Below are positions 11,501 through 21,700 of a DNA stretch of 64,000 nt, piece after piece. Within the stretch, counting starts at the first letter, position 1. Each line of letters starts with the position of its first letter. The DNA is from Klebsormidium nitens (Eukaryota > Streptophyta > Klebsormidiophyceae > Klebsormidiales > Klebsormidiaceae). The notes below the pieces were generated by a model, which worked only from the letters and a program-made list of their open reading frames with translations, made no database searches and was not told the DNA's origin. The position numbers were made by a program, and so were the translations under genes. The stretch covers positions 62,001-126,000 of the forward strand of contig DF236969.1 in NCBI GenBank assembly GCA_000708835.1, in the 5' to 3' direction.

Positions 11501-14207
11501 AGAACCAGTACAGCTATCAGGTGCTAAAAAAAGGCAGCTGAGGTATTGTTCTACTTGGTTAACGTCAAGATTTCCTTGCTGCGGATGAGAAGAAGGAGCC
11601 GAATCCAAGAACGAAAGGTACACTCAAGCGGGAATGCTCCTCAACTTTGGGAGAGCTAAGCCATTTTGCTGTGGGTTGAAAAGCAGACTGGTCCAAAGTC
11701 ATGACACCGCCCCGTTCTTTCCAGACGAGAAACCGACACGCAATCGAACGTGGCAAAGGAGAAAAAGGTCAAAGATCGACTGTCTTCGTTGGCAGTCGCA
11801 CGAGCAACTTGTACACCGAGTGGTTCTCAAGCAGTATCAAGTCATAAGGGCACATAGTAATCAGAAATGGGACTTACAAACACTCCCTAGCTTGCAACAA
11901 GCAAAAACATGTATTACCTTTTTGCAATTCATAAGCAAGGACGCTGGTGACGTCATAAAGAACACGTGTCAACCAAAAGATTGGCGGAAACCAAGACGTT
12001 TCTACCATGATCACTTATTTCATCAAGCATCATCAAGCAGAACTGCCCATCAATTCTCTGCATGGCACCAGCAAGCACTGCTGAAAACGCCCCGAAGAAG
12101 GCGCCAAACTCGACGCACCTCCGGCGGATGCACGATGATCTCGGTCCCGTCGGCTCCCCCGACGCTGCACTCGGGCCGCCGGAACGCGAGCAGCGCAACT
12201 AGAGCGGCGACGTTCGCGGCGTCCACCATGTTGCCGCCGTTGTCGAGCACGTGCAGGTCTAGGCGAACGGCCCAAACCGCGCGGCCTGCCACAACGCACA
12301 GCGCCTCCGTATCCACTGCACGGCTCTCCCTACAAGGAAATGAAGCGCGTTTTTGGTCCCTCAGCTTCTTCTTTGAGTACCTTTTTTGACTCTCTCGAAC
12401 TTTCAGGATCTGAGTAGAGTTTTGAGAAAAGTCGTCGAGCTGCCACTTCGCAGAACGCCCCCGTCGTTACCGCCCGGCTCTTCCTGAAGACAACGAACTT
12501 CACCTTTTCTATTCCCTCTTTTCTTCCGCATTCGTTGGTTTGGGGGGTTTGTTGACTTTCCGAGCTTTCACTGTTGTAAACGCTTCGGAGAGGAGTCGCA
12601 CAAGTGCCACCACGCACCGCGCCTCCATATCATATTAGTTGCACGGCTCCTACACAAAAGACGAGAGTGAGAGTACGCTTGGATGAGTCTCTTGAGCTTC
12701 ATAAATTATCCAATATCTCGTCCCGTCGTTTGAGTGGGCTTCAGTCGAAGCTGCGCCAGTCCCTGCTCCTGTTCGCAGACTTAAGTGGAACAGACTCCAA
12801 ATCACTCGCATGAGTCCTGAGGTAAGCTGTGGCACTGCTACCAGGGAATGGGCTCCTTGTTTATCAGACCGCGCTCTAAGAGACGGGAGATAGCAGTATT
12901 CATACTTTTAAAATCCTTTGGAGTCCTCATTATGCTGCCAGCCAACTGCCTTCTTCACATCCCCAGCTTCAAGACCGCACATTCGCCACCACGCATTCTA
13001 CTGGGACAACAAGGAACGGGACAGATCCCATTCATTCCCATTTCTGGCTCCAATCTTCTCTTTTTCTTGATCTTCCCACTTTATGGGATTAACCAGTGAG
13101 AATAACCGCAGAAGCCATCGCACACCGCTTTTGAATGTCTCGGGGTTGCCTGATCTTTGGTCTCCTCTCATTCTTTCTGCATTCTTTGCCTGTTCGATCC
13201 TTAGTAGTCTCGGCAGACTTTTCGTGAGACAAGGGTCTCAAAGTTCGCAATCAAGCTTCTGTCACAAGCTGCGCCCCTCTTTCAACCGTATGCTTTTACC
13301 TGCAGTGCCAGTAAGAAAAATGAACCACAAAAACCTTATGCAAGGGAACATCTCGCATATGGCTCATAACATGTCTGAAAAGCTTCCGGTACTTTTCAAG
13401 ACCCCAGCCAGAACAAACTTGTCTCTTCCTCTCTCTTTCACAGTCTCCTCACCTGAGGCCTCTATCAACGATCCTCCCAAGTTCCACCGCCGCTTCTCCA
13501 GGCTTGCCGGACTCGAACGCCGGGTCTGCCATTGGGGAGAACTCGGTATATACCTGAAACAAGAGGTCGGACCAAGCTACGCAACAATCAGAAGAGACGG
13601 AGCCGCAGTGTCTGCTGTACAGAAAGCCCCTACTGCTGGGAAAAGAGAGCAATCAACAAGAGTGCTCGATATAGATTGACGACCAGCGCATCCGTAGTGA
13701 AGGAAGATGGGAGCATCCAGAACCAGGAAGAAGAGACTGATTTGTCCTGAAAGACTGCACTTAGAGATGCACTAGACTCTTACTGAAGAGCCATCCATCT
13801 CCCCGCATTCGACCCCACAGAATCTTCATGATTTGCCCAAATAATTACTGAAATGCAGGCGCCCCTCGTTGGACCAGACTGACAATGGCACACCTCAGTC
13901 AACACATCCGCAAAACCCTGACAACAACAATCTTACACCTCAAAAGCACTACTTGAAAAATTGCACCCACCTGCAGGCTCCCCTCGTTCGGCCGGTCCGG
14001 CCAAGGTGCCCCAAGCTCCGCCCCGACCACTGCGAGCACCCGGGTCTGCCCCAGCCGCACCTCGACTGGGCCGGACCCCCCCAGAAAGTCGATGCTCAGC
14101 GGGCGCAGGTCGAACGGCCCCCGGCCGTCGATGCGCTGGTCCGCTTGCAGGGCCGCTAGGATGAACGCCCGCTCGTTGTTTGAGATCGCCACCCCCTCGC
14201 GCGGCAT
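8593..14207 (-). CDS. RRP45: Exosome complex subunit RRP45 (EXOSC9/CER7-type RNase PH-fold protein)
   Basis: Seven exons join in perfect phase: 14207-13971, 13553-13453, 12329-12119, 11492-11412, 10979-10857, 9973-9502 and 8996-8593. The product is 542 residues. The first 280 or so form the RNase PH fold of a Rrp45-type ring subunit. Landmarks are LQADQRIDGRGPFDLR at the N-terminus, then EFSPMADPAF, GEAAVELGRIVDRGLRES, DLHVLDNGGNMVDAANVAAL, PLTIHHLPVAVTFAFF and MTITVNAHGEICAIQKGGG. These match plant RRP45/CER7 block by block. The family is catalytically inert and builds the nuclear and cytoplasmic 3'-5' RNA exosome ring; in Arabidopsis it also affects wax synthesis. Downstream is a tail of about 260 residues, first strongly acidic (DEEDESDEEEEE), ending in a lysine-rich KPKARKKKKK segment. 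The start was chosen because it is the first ATG in the frame and lies just upstream of the conserved core. Confidence 0.95.
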
Positions 14208-14405
14208 TGTGGCGAGCGGCCTACTGTTGCCCCCTTCTTTGGGAGTTTCTTCCAATGGAGAAGCGACTCGCTACTTTCTTCTCCCTCCCGCTTTCAGCTG
14301 TCAATCTGTAGGTTTGTCTGTCCGTTTCCTTGGCCTGTCCCGAAGGTTCCTTCTCGAGCAACTCGCCTTCTTAATCTGGTCACCGCTTTCAAGTGCAGAC
14401 ACACA

Positions 14406-15351
14406 CTAAAGGGGACTTGGTTCCGGTGCAATCACAGGGGGCGGGTCAGCGCTCTTGCGAGGCATGAACATGATAAAGCAGACTCCAGTGAGCGCTATCG
14501 CGGAGCCAATCAGGTCCCACTTGTCGGGCCTATTCCCATCAAACGCCCAGCCCCAGAGGAACGAGAGCACGATGAAGAAGCCGCCGTACACGGCGTAAAT
14601 GCGCCCAAAGTCGTTGTCCTGGAGAGTGGGGATGATGCCGTATGCAACGAGAATCAGGCTGCCTGTGGGAAGAAAAGCATCCGAGCATCAGATTGGGTTT
14701 CTCGTCATTTGTGCTTCCTTCCCTGTGTCTGGGGCCTTAGACGTCGTTCTCAGTGACATTTGGATGGCTGCTAGTGGACAAGATGTGCAAGGCAACAAAT
14801 CAAACAGCACACTTTTAAAGTCTGCGGTGGGTAGTAAGATTTTGAAGGCGTACAACAGGTAATAAAACCTCGGCTTGGTAAGGCGTAGTACAACAGGTAA
14901 TGAACCACAGCCTCGGTAAGTTACATGTTCGCACTTCGCAGTCCATGCAAAGGTTATTAAAAAGCCAATTGGTTGAAATATTGAGGGGGCGGAGACTGCA
15001 GAGGGCCCTCAGATATCAGTGGTGAAGGTTCCTGCCCTTGGTAGATCGAATGGTGCCTGTCATACCAAAGCTTTCTATGGCAGGCGCTGGACTATACCAG
15101 AAATCTCATACCACCATCATTGGCTCTACAAGAAACACGTACAACTCCCACACAATGCAATGTTGGCGGCAAGGACTCCAGGCTTTCAGCGATCAAATGG
15201 TCTGCGACGTACCGAGTATTCCGTAGCCCCAATGCCACCCGTCTTTCCTCCACTTCCAGACGAGCCAGCCGCCTCCGATCTCACACACTCCCGCTGCCAA
15301 AAACAAGCCCACGGTCTTAACTACTTCTACAGCATTGTTCTTAACAGTCAT
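14406..15351 (-). CDS. UPF0060 / YnfA-like small membrane protein
   Basis: Two exons (15351-15213 and 14662-14406) join in phase to give 131 residues. The start ATG is preceded by an in-frame TAG. Four hydrophobic segments are visible: VGLFLAAGVCEIGGGWLVW; ILGSLILVAYGIIPTL; YAVYGGFFIVLSFLWGWAF; and LIGSAIALTGVCFIMFM. The motifs CEIGGGWLVWKW, FGRIYAVYGGFFIVLS and WGWAFDGNRPDKWD are diagnostic of the UPF0060 (YnfA) family, which is widespread in bacteria and related in fold to small multidrug-type transporters. Substrate is unknown. Only a short tail follows the last helix. The protein is likely an integral membrane protein, compartment unknown. It runs in tandem with RRP45 (198 bases between them) and is head to head with the CWF19L2 gene (425 bases between starts), so the two may share a promoter. 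The intron shows that it is a resident nuclear gene and not contamination. Confidence 0.9.
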
Positions 15352-15776
15352 GCCTTGATCCTACTCTTGTCCCTTTGCCACCATTTTCTGTGGCGCTTGC
15401 ATTTGCTGTTATCTGCTGAGAAATCATGCTGATCAGGTGCCAGCAGCTCGTGTTTGTTGCTGGCAAATCTCTACCTACTTCGTCTCCGAGGAGACGCCAC
15501 TGCGTGAGAATTGAGGCATCCAAACACCTGTTTCTGAAGTGGTTGACCAGCGTCTATCCACGGAACCAAATTTAGAATACGGCTACTGCTACCCTCCCCT
15601 TCTCCGATTTTGCGCTGCACTCAGGACAAACAGAGTCACATGTCATTGTCAGCATGTGACTCGTCGAGAACGAGGGAGCTAGAACTTAGAAAAAAGAAGG
15701 CGCGCACTACCAGCCAGGCCTGCACATTGCAATTCCCTCTTCAGGAAGCTGCCGATGTGCTGGTGAGGTGGCCACC
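15352..15776. promoter_or_regulatory. Shared upstream region of the UPF0060 and CWF19L2 genes
   Basis: This 425-base stretch separates two start codons in opposite directions, so both promoters and 5' leaders must fit here. No TATA box or defined element is convincing. The CWF19L2 start has a near-ideal context (GCCACCATG). Role inferred from position only. Confidence 0.45.
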
Positions 15777-18700
15777 ATGTTGGCGGGGGTCCGCTTTGTG
15801 AGCCAAGCTGAGCTGAAGGAGCTTGAGCGGAAGAAGGCGGCGGAGGAGGCGGAGCGGGACAAGGCACGGGCGGAACTTGAGGAGGAGAAACAGCAAAAGC
15901 GACGGGAGAGAAAGGAAGAAAGGTGGGCCTTTGTTGCAGGGAGCACTTGCTCTCAGAATCCATGGGGGTTCTTTCATGCAGCCTTTTTTGTATATATCTC
16001 CTCTTTTGTCGTAGCAACAGCAGTCTGTGCCTCTAGTCTTGCGTCTTCCCCTGGCAATGCTTTGGACAAGTAGAATACAGCTCAATATTCCATGGCACAA
16101 GTAGACATCAGTTGTATCACATCCAGCATGTGATGGCGCCAATCCGCAAGTACAGAGAGCACTTCTGAGCAGCCGGCACCATGCTTTTGTTCGCCTCCGC
16201 CTCATATTGTTGCTCGAAATTCGCGATAGTGGCGCCAATCAGTAAGGCACGGAGGCTATTTGCTACCAGCAGTGGTACTTACGTTTGTTCCAATCTGAAA
16301 ATGAGTTCCGAGTCCGGCTTTTCTATGGTGGTCGCAAATCCCTATAAGGTGGCCGAATGATGTGCCCCAACAGCGATTGGGCAGATTCTGAAACACGATA
16401 TTTTGGGCTGAAAAACTGATTATGTGGCGCTACCTTTCCCTCATTCTTCTTATTGAGTGCACTTCCTGCTTTGCAACTCGTCACATCTTAATTCAACGTT
16501 GAGTGGTCTCATATGACTGCAAATGATAGAGTGCCCTTAGGTCTCTAACTTAAGATCCCTCCATGCAGGCGCCGAAAGGAGGAGACTGGGGAGCTGACGT
16601 GGCTAGCACCCGGGGTGGAGAGGCGGTTTGGTTCTGAAACACGGAAGGCAAAGCCTGCCGAGTCGGGCAGCGATGACAGCGACAGTCATCATGAGGACCG
16701 GCGGAGGGCAAAGAAGCGCAACGGCAAGCACCGGCGGCGGGAGGGAAGCCCGGACAGCGAGAAAGGCGATGACGTCAGTGATCGCAAGAAGAAACGAGGG
16801 AAGCACCCTGTGAAGGATGATGGTAAAAACGAGGATGATATGGTTAAGGAAGTCTCTGGGAAATCAGAGTCGACAGAAGACAAGCCCGTGGTTGCTAAGA
16901 TTACTCGGGAGGAAGCTGGCCTGGACTGGATGACAGCCCCGGGGAAGTCTATAGCTTCCGGCACAGCAGCTCCGGCTCTAGGCCCAAAGTCGGAAGCTCT
17001 AGACGAGACGACGAAGTTGCCGGGGGGTGAGACCAAGCCCCCGAGCAGTAGCAAGGAGCTCAACCCCTACTGGAAAACAGGGGGGGAGGGACTTCCCCCA
17101 GAGGCAAACCCACGACTGGGGGGAGGTAGGGCGAAGTCTGCGGTTGGGATCGGGGACGGGGGGGCCAGCTGGCGAATGAAAGCGCTGAAAAGGGCGCAGG
17201 AAGCCGCGGCGCGGGAGGGAAAAGATTTGAACGAGGTCGTGCAGGAGAGATGGGATTCTCTGGGGCAGTTGACGGCGAGCGTGGCTTCTGGGCGAGCCGC
17301 GCCGGCATATGCGCACCGCTTTGCGCAGAAGGATCGGGAGAGGCGCGGCGAGGAGGGGCGGCCGGCTGGCAATGCGAAGAAAGGCGACGGGGATGCGAAA
17401 GGTTCTGAAGAGAAAGAGCGCACATCGACCAGCGTGAAGGATCGAGGAGCGGAGGAGCACGGGCGACCAGAAAGGGATAGGAGATCTGAGGAGCATAGGG
17501 GGGCGGGAGGGGATAGGAGATTGGAGGAGCAGAGGAGGCCGGCGGGGGAGAGGAGATCGGACGAGCATAAGAGGCCGGAGAGGAAGGACGACCGGGGTTA
17601 CCTGCGGGACGTCAAGTCGGAAAAGTCGCAGATGCGGCGGCCAGCTGAGAGTGCTCCGATTTCGTGGCGGGGGGGCGCTCGCGCACGGCCCATGCGAGAG
17701 GCGGACGCCGCAGTTTTGCGGGGGGCTGCGGCGGCGATGAACCAGTTCCCAAACGACGGGAACTTCCTGGCAAAGTTCAAGAAAGACGCGCAGTCGAAGG
17801 AAGACGAGGCGAAGGGTGGGGAGGGTGCAAGGATGGAGAAGAAGCGGGCGTCTGAAAGCGAGAGGGGCAGTAACGGAAAGCAGGAGAGCAGAGGGGTTTT
17901 GGGGGGGGCCGAACGGGGGCCTCCCCAGAATGGAGGGATCAGGGAGGAGAAAGAAAGTGCAAGAAGCGCTCTGGATGAGGAGCGAGCTGCGCTTCGAGGC
18001 ATGGTGGCCGCGTTAGCGCAACCGTCGGAATCGAAGGACGAGCCCGTTGCTGCAGGCCCTGTTCGGACTAGCCCCGCCGCTTTACCCCAGCAGGAAAGCC
18101 GACCTGAGGCTGCTACAAGGCCTTCAGAACCGGGCACAAGAGGAGAGGAGACCACTGCAGGGTTAAGCGCTAACCAAGCCCCGGGGTTAAACGCTAACCA
18201 GCTGGCGGCCAAGGCGATGCGGCTGAAGTTAATGGGAAAGACGGAGGAAGCGGAGAAGCTGCTGAAGGAAGCGCAGAAGCTGCGTTCCGTGGAAGTCGTT
18301 ACGCTCCCGCTGGTCGACGCGCAGGGCCTTGCAGCGCCGGGGGCGTTCGGGAGCGCGCCCATCGGGGGCGCGAGCGAGCGCAAGCCGAAGCGGGTGCAGC
18401 GGTACGACTTGGACGCTGCTGGGCGGAATCCGGACGTTCCCGGGCGGAATGCGGACGCGGACGGACGGAACGAGGGGCGTCCGAAGGTCAAGCCCCGGTT
18501 CGCGACGGAGCAGGTCGAGGAGGACTCCGGGAGCGGGAGCGAGGAAGAGAAGGTGCCGACGGGCCTCGGGGGGTTGCGTTCGGCGGGGCCGCAACGCGCG
18601 CGTTATTTTGCGGACGACGACGAGAAGGATCTGAAGACAATTGTGGCGGAGGCGAAGCGCGGGCGGGGCGCGGATTACGACCAGTACCTGGCGGAGAACA

Positions 18701-21700
18701 TTGTCAAGGACCAGAGGTTTAAGGGGTTGGCGGATGCGGATGGGGAGTATGAGCATGACGATGGATTGCAGATGTACGAGTCGCGCGAGAAGAAGGGGTC
18801 GCAGAAGAAACAGGCGGAGCGATTCCACAGCAAGCAGGTGCGGGCGGGGTTGTCTCCTGCTCTGTTTTGGATTCGCTTGCTTTGCCATACTGTCCGTTCT
18901 TTGCTTCTGAACTCCCAACTTTCTTTCAGCCTCTTCATGTCCAATATCGTGGTTGTCTCGGCCTTTCCTGCTTGTGGCGAAGTTTTCCAGTGCTTCATTG
19001 CTTCCGCAAAATTTCTGTGAACTCGCTCCTCTTTCTAATGTATTTCCGTCTTGCTTTGGTAATTCGCCGTGTGCCTCACTACGGCGCTCCTTGCTCGGCT
19101 CATTCACCCAATGAGGACCTTCGAAAACGCTGAGGCCATGAACTCCTCCCACCTTACTGTCGTCATCTTCCGACATCTTGCTGACGTCATATCCGCGTAC
19201 TCCCTCCCTCCTTCCTCCAGGTGGCGGACGCCCGCCGGCTACAGAGCCAGCACGACCGGTGTCTTCTGCATCAGAACTGCCGCTTTCTTTCTAGCTTGGC
19301 TGACATCATCGCATTCTTTTCGTTGTTGCTGCAGTCACCATCAATCTCGTGATTCACTGACGGCATCATTGGTTACTCATTGGTAACCGCTCTCCATAGG
19401 TCGCTGACGCCCATAATTGCAGAGCCAGCAGGACCGGTGCCTCTTCTGCTTCGAACCCACCGTTTGTTTTCTGGCGTGGCCAACGTCGTCGTAGTGTCCC
19501 CTGCTTGCCAGAGTCTTCAACACCTCATGATCCGCTTGACGTCATCCGTTCCTCCCCCCTTCCGCAGGTTGCCGATGCCTGCGGCTGCAGAGCCAGCAGG
19601 ACCGGTGCTTCTTCTGCTTCAAATTGGTTTCTCCCCTGCTTGGCTGACGTCATCGTAGTGTCCTCTGCTTGCTCAAATCACTAACAATCTCTTGAGTCAA
19701 CTGACTTCGTTATGTCTTCCCCACTTTCGCAGGTTGCGGACGCCCGCCGGCTGCAGATCCAGCAGGCCCGATGTATCTTTTGCTTCCACGACCCGATCTT
19801 CCCATCCAAATGACGTCATCGTATTGTCCCCTGCTTGCTCAAACCACCAGCAATGCCTCGTTCCGCTGACGTCATCATCTCTCCCCCCTTTTCCCCCCTC
19901 CTTTCCCCTTCCGCTGACGCTCGCCGGCTGCAGAGCCAGCAGGACCGGTGCTTCTTCTGCTGCAAAAACTCGTCTCTCCCCAGCTTGGCTGACGTCGTCG
20001 AAGTGTTCCCTGCTTGCTCAAATCACCATTTTTCTTTGATCCGCTGACGTCATCATCTCTCTCCCCCTTTCCGCAGGTCGCCGACGCCCGCCGGCTGCAG
20101 TGCCAGTAGGATTTGTGCCTTTCATCTGCTTCAAACGGGTTGCTCCTCCAGCTTGGCTGACGTCATCGTAGTGTCCCCTACTCTGCTTATCAATAACCTC
20201 ATGATCCGCTGACGTCATCATCTATCTCCCCTCCTTCGCAGGTCGCCGATGCGCGCCGGCTGCAAGGCCAGCAGGACCGGTGCCTCTTCTGCTTCGACAA
20301 CCCGGGCAAGCCCAAGCACCTCATCGTCTCCATCGGCGTCAAGGTCTACATGATGCTGCCGCCACGCGGGACCATTGTTCCGGGCCATTGCTTCATCGTG
20401 CCAATGGCGGTAAGCCACACACGGCTCTGAAGTTCCATTTTCTTCATTTCGTTAGGGCGCGCGACTGATTACTTAGACCGGATAGGTAACCGAAGAGCCT
20501 TCCGTTTTGTGACTTCTGCGAAGTACAGTTTCTGTCGCCCCTGTGGACCGTGTTCTGGGGCACTGCTTCATTGTGCCTATGGCGGTAAGCCATACACCGC
20601 TCAGGATTCCCAGTTTCTTCATGTTGTGTTGCAAGGAGCTTTCTGGTCGAGAGAAACGAGAAGGTTTTGTTTTGTAATCGAGAGGATATGGAACTCAAAA
20701 GTATTCGAATTCTGACTGCCCTAGTCAATATGATGCTGCTGACGCATGGGTGGGACGAGAACGTGTGCAAAGAGATGCGTACATTCACATGTTTCCTCGC
20801 CAAGGCCATCGATTTCTTGATCAAACTTCAGACCTAAGATCTTAGGGACTCAAAAAACCCAGACCTAAGATCTTAGGGACTCAAAAAACTACAGTTATGA
20901 ATCTGAATCGTTTGCAGCACGAGGTGGCGAGCCGGCACCGGGACGAGGACTTGCAGGAGGAATCGTGCAACTTCATAAAGGGCCTCCTTAAAGTGTGAGC
21001 CGTCAAGTCCATCGGGATGCTTTGAGATATACAAATCCTTTGAATAGTGGATCACAGGAACTCAAAACCCCACTTCCGTCCTATTTGCAGCACGAGGTGG
21101 CGAGCCGGCACCTGGACGAGGACGTGTGGGACGAGGTGCGCAACTTCAAAAAGTGCCTCGTCAAAATGTGGGCGAGCGACGGCAAGGAGGTGCTCTTCCT
21201 CGAGACGGCCACGCAGCTGCAGCGCCAGAAGCGGCACTGCGTCGTGGAGGCGGTGCCGGTGCCCGCGGGGGTGGCGTCTCGGCAGGCCCCGCTCTACTTC
21301 AAAAAGGTGAGAGGGATCCCTTCGAAAGAGGACCCTTTTTATCGAGGGGGAGTTATGAGGCACTGAAAGGGTGCATCGCGGCAGGCCCCGCTCTACTTCA
21401 AAAAGGTGAGAGTCAGTTTCGAGAGCACGAGAATTGTCGGGTCAATTTGGGTCAATTTGAAGACGACATTATGCTCGTTGGGGAGAGGTTCTGCTTGGAA
21501 GTCACGGCTTTCTAAAAGAGGTTTAAAGGTGATTTTCTTGCTTATAGAGAGGTGGCGTCGTGGCAGGCCCCGCTCTACCTCAACAAGGTGAGGTTTTATG
21601 TTTAGAGCACGGGAGATAGTTCGGGCAGTGTTGATGGGGAGAATCTTGGTCTTAGAGAGAGGTTTTGCTTGGGGATTGGGGCTTTTTTGGGTGGACATTT

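Noticed and set aside
11634-12389. 251-residue plus-strand open frame
   Set aside because: Overlaps RRP45 exon 3 on the other strand; the sense exon encodes the conserved DNGGNMVDAANVAAL block.
13083-13679. 198-residue plus-strand open frame
   Set aside because: Overlaps RRP45 exon 2 and introns; no domain, and the conserved protein is on the other strand.
17598-18491. 297-residue minus-strand open frame inside CWF19L2 exon 2
   Set aside because: It is the antisense shadow of a GC-rich, highly charged exon whose sense frame leads into conserved domains; composition is Ser/Ala/Arg-rich with no recognisable motif.
18229-19176. 315-residue minus-strand open frame
   Set aside because: Antisense to CWF19L2 exon 2 and intron 2; no motif.
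19140-20300. CRISPR-like regular repeat spacing
   Set aside because: The units are exon-intron copies in a spliced eukaryotic gene, with no short palindromic repeats separated by unique spacers and no cas genes.
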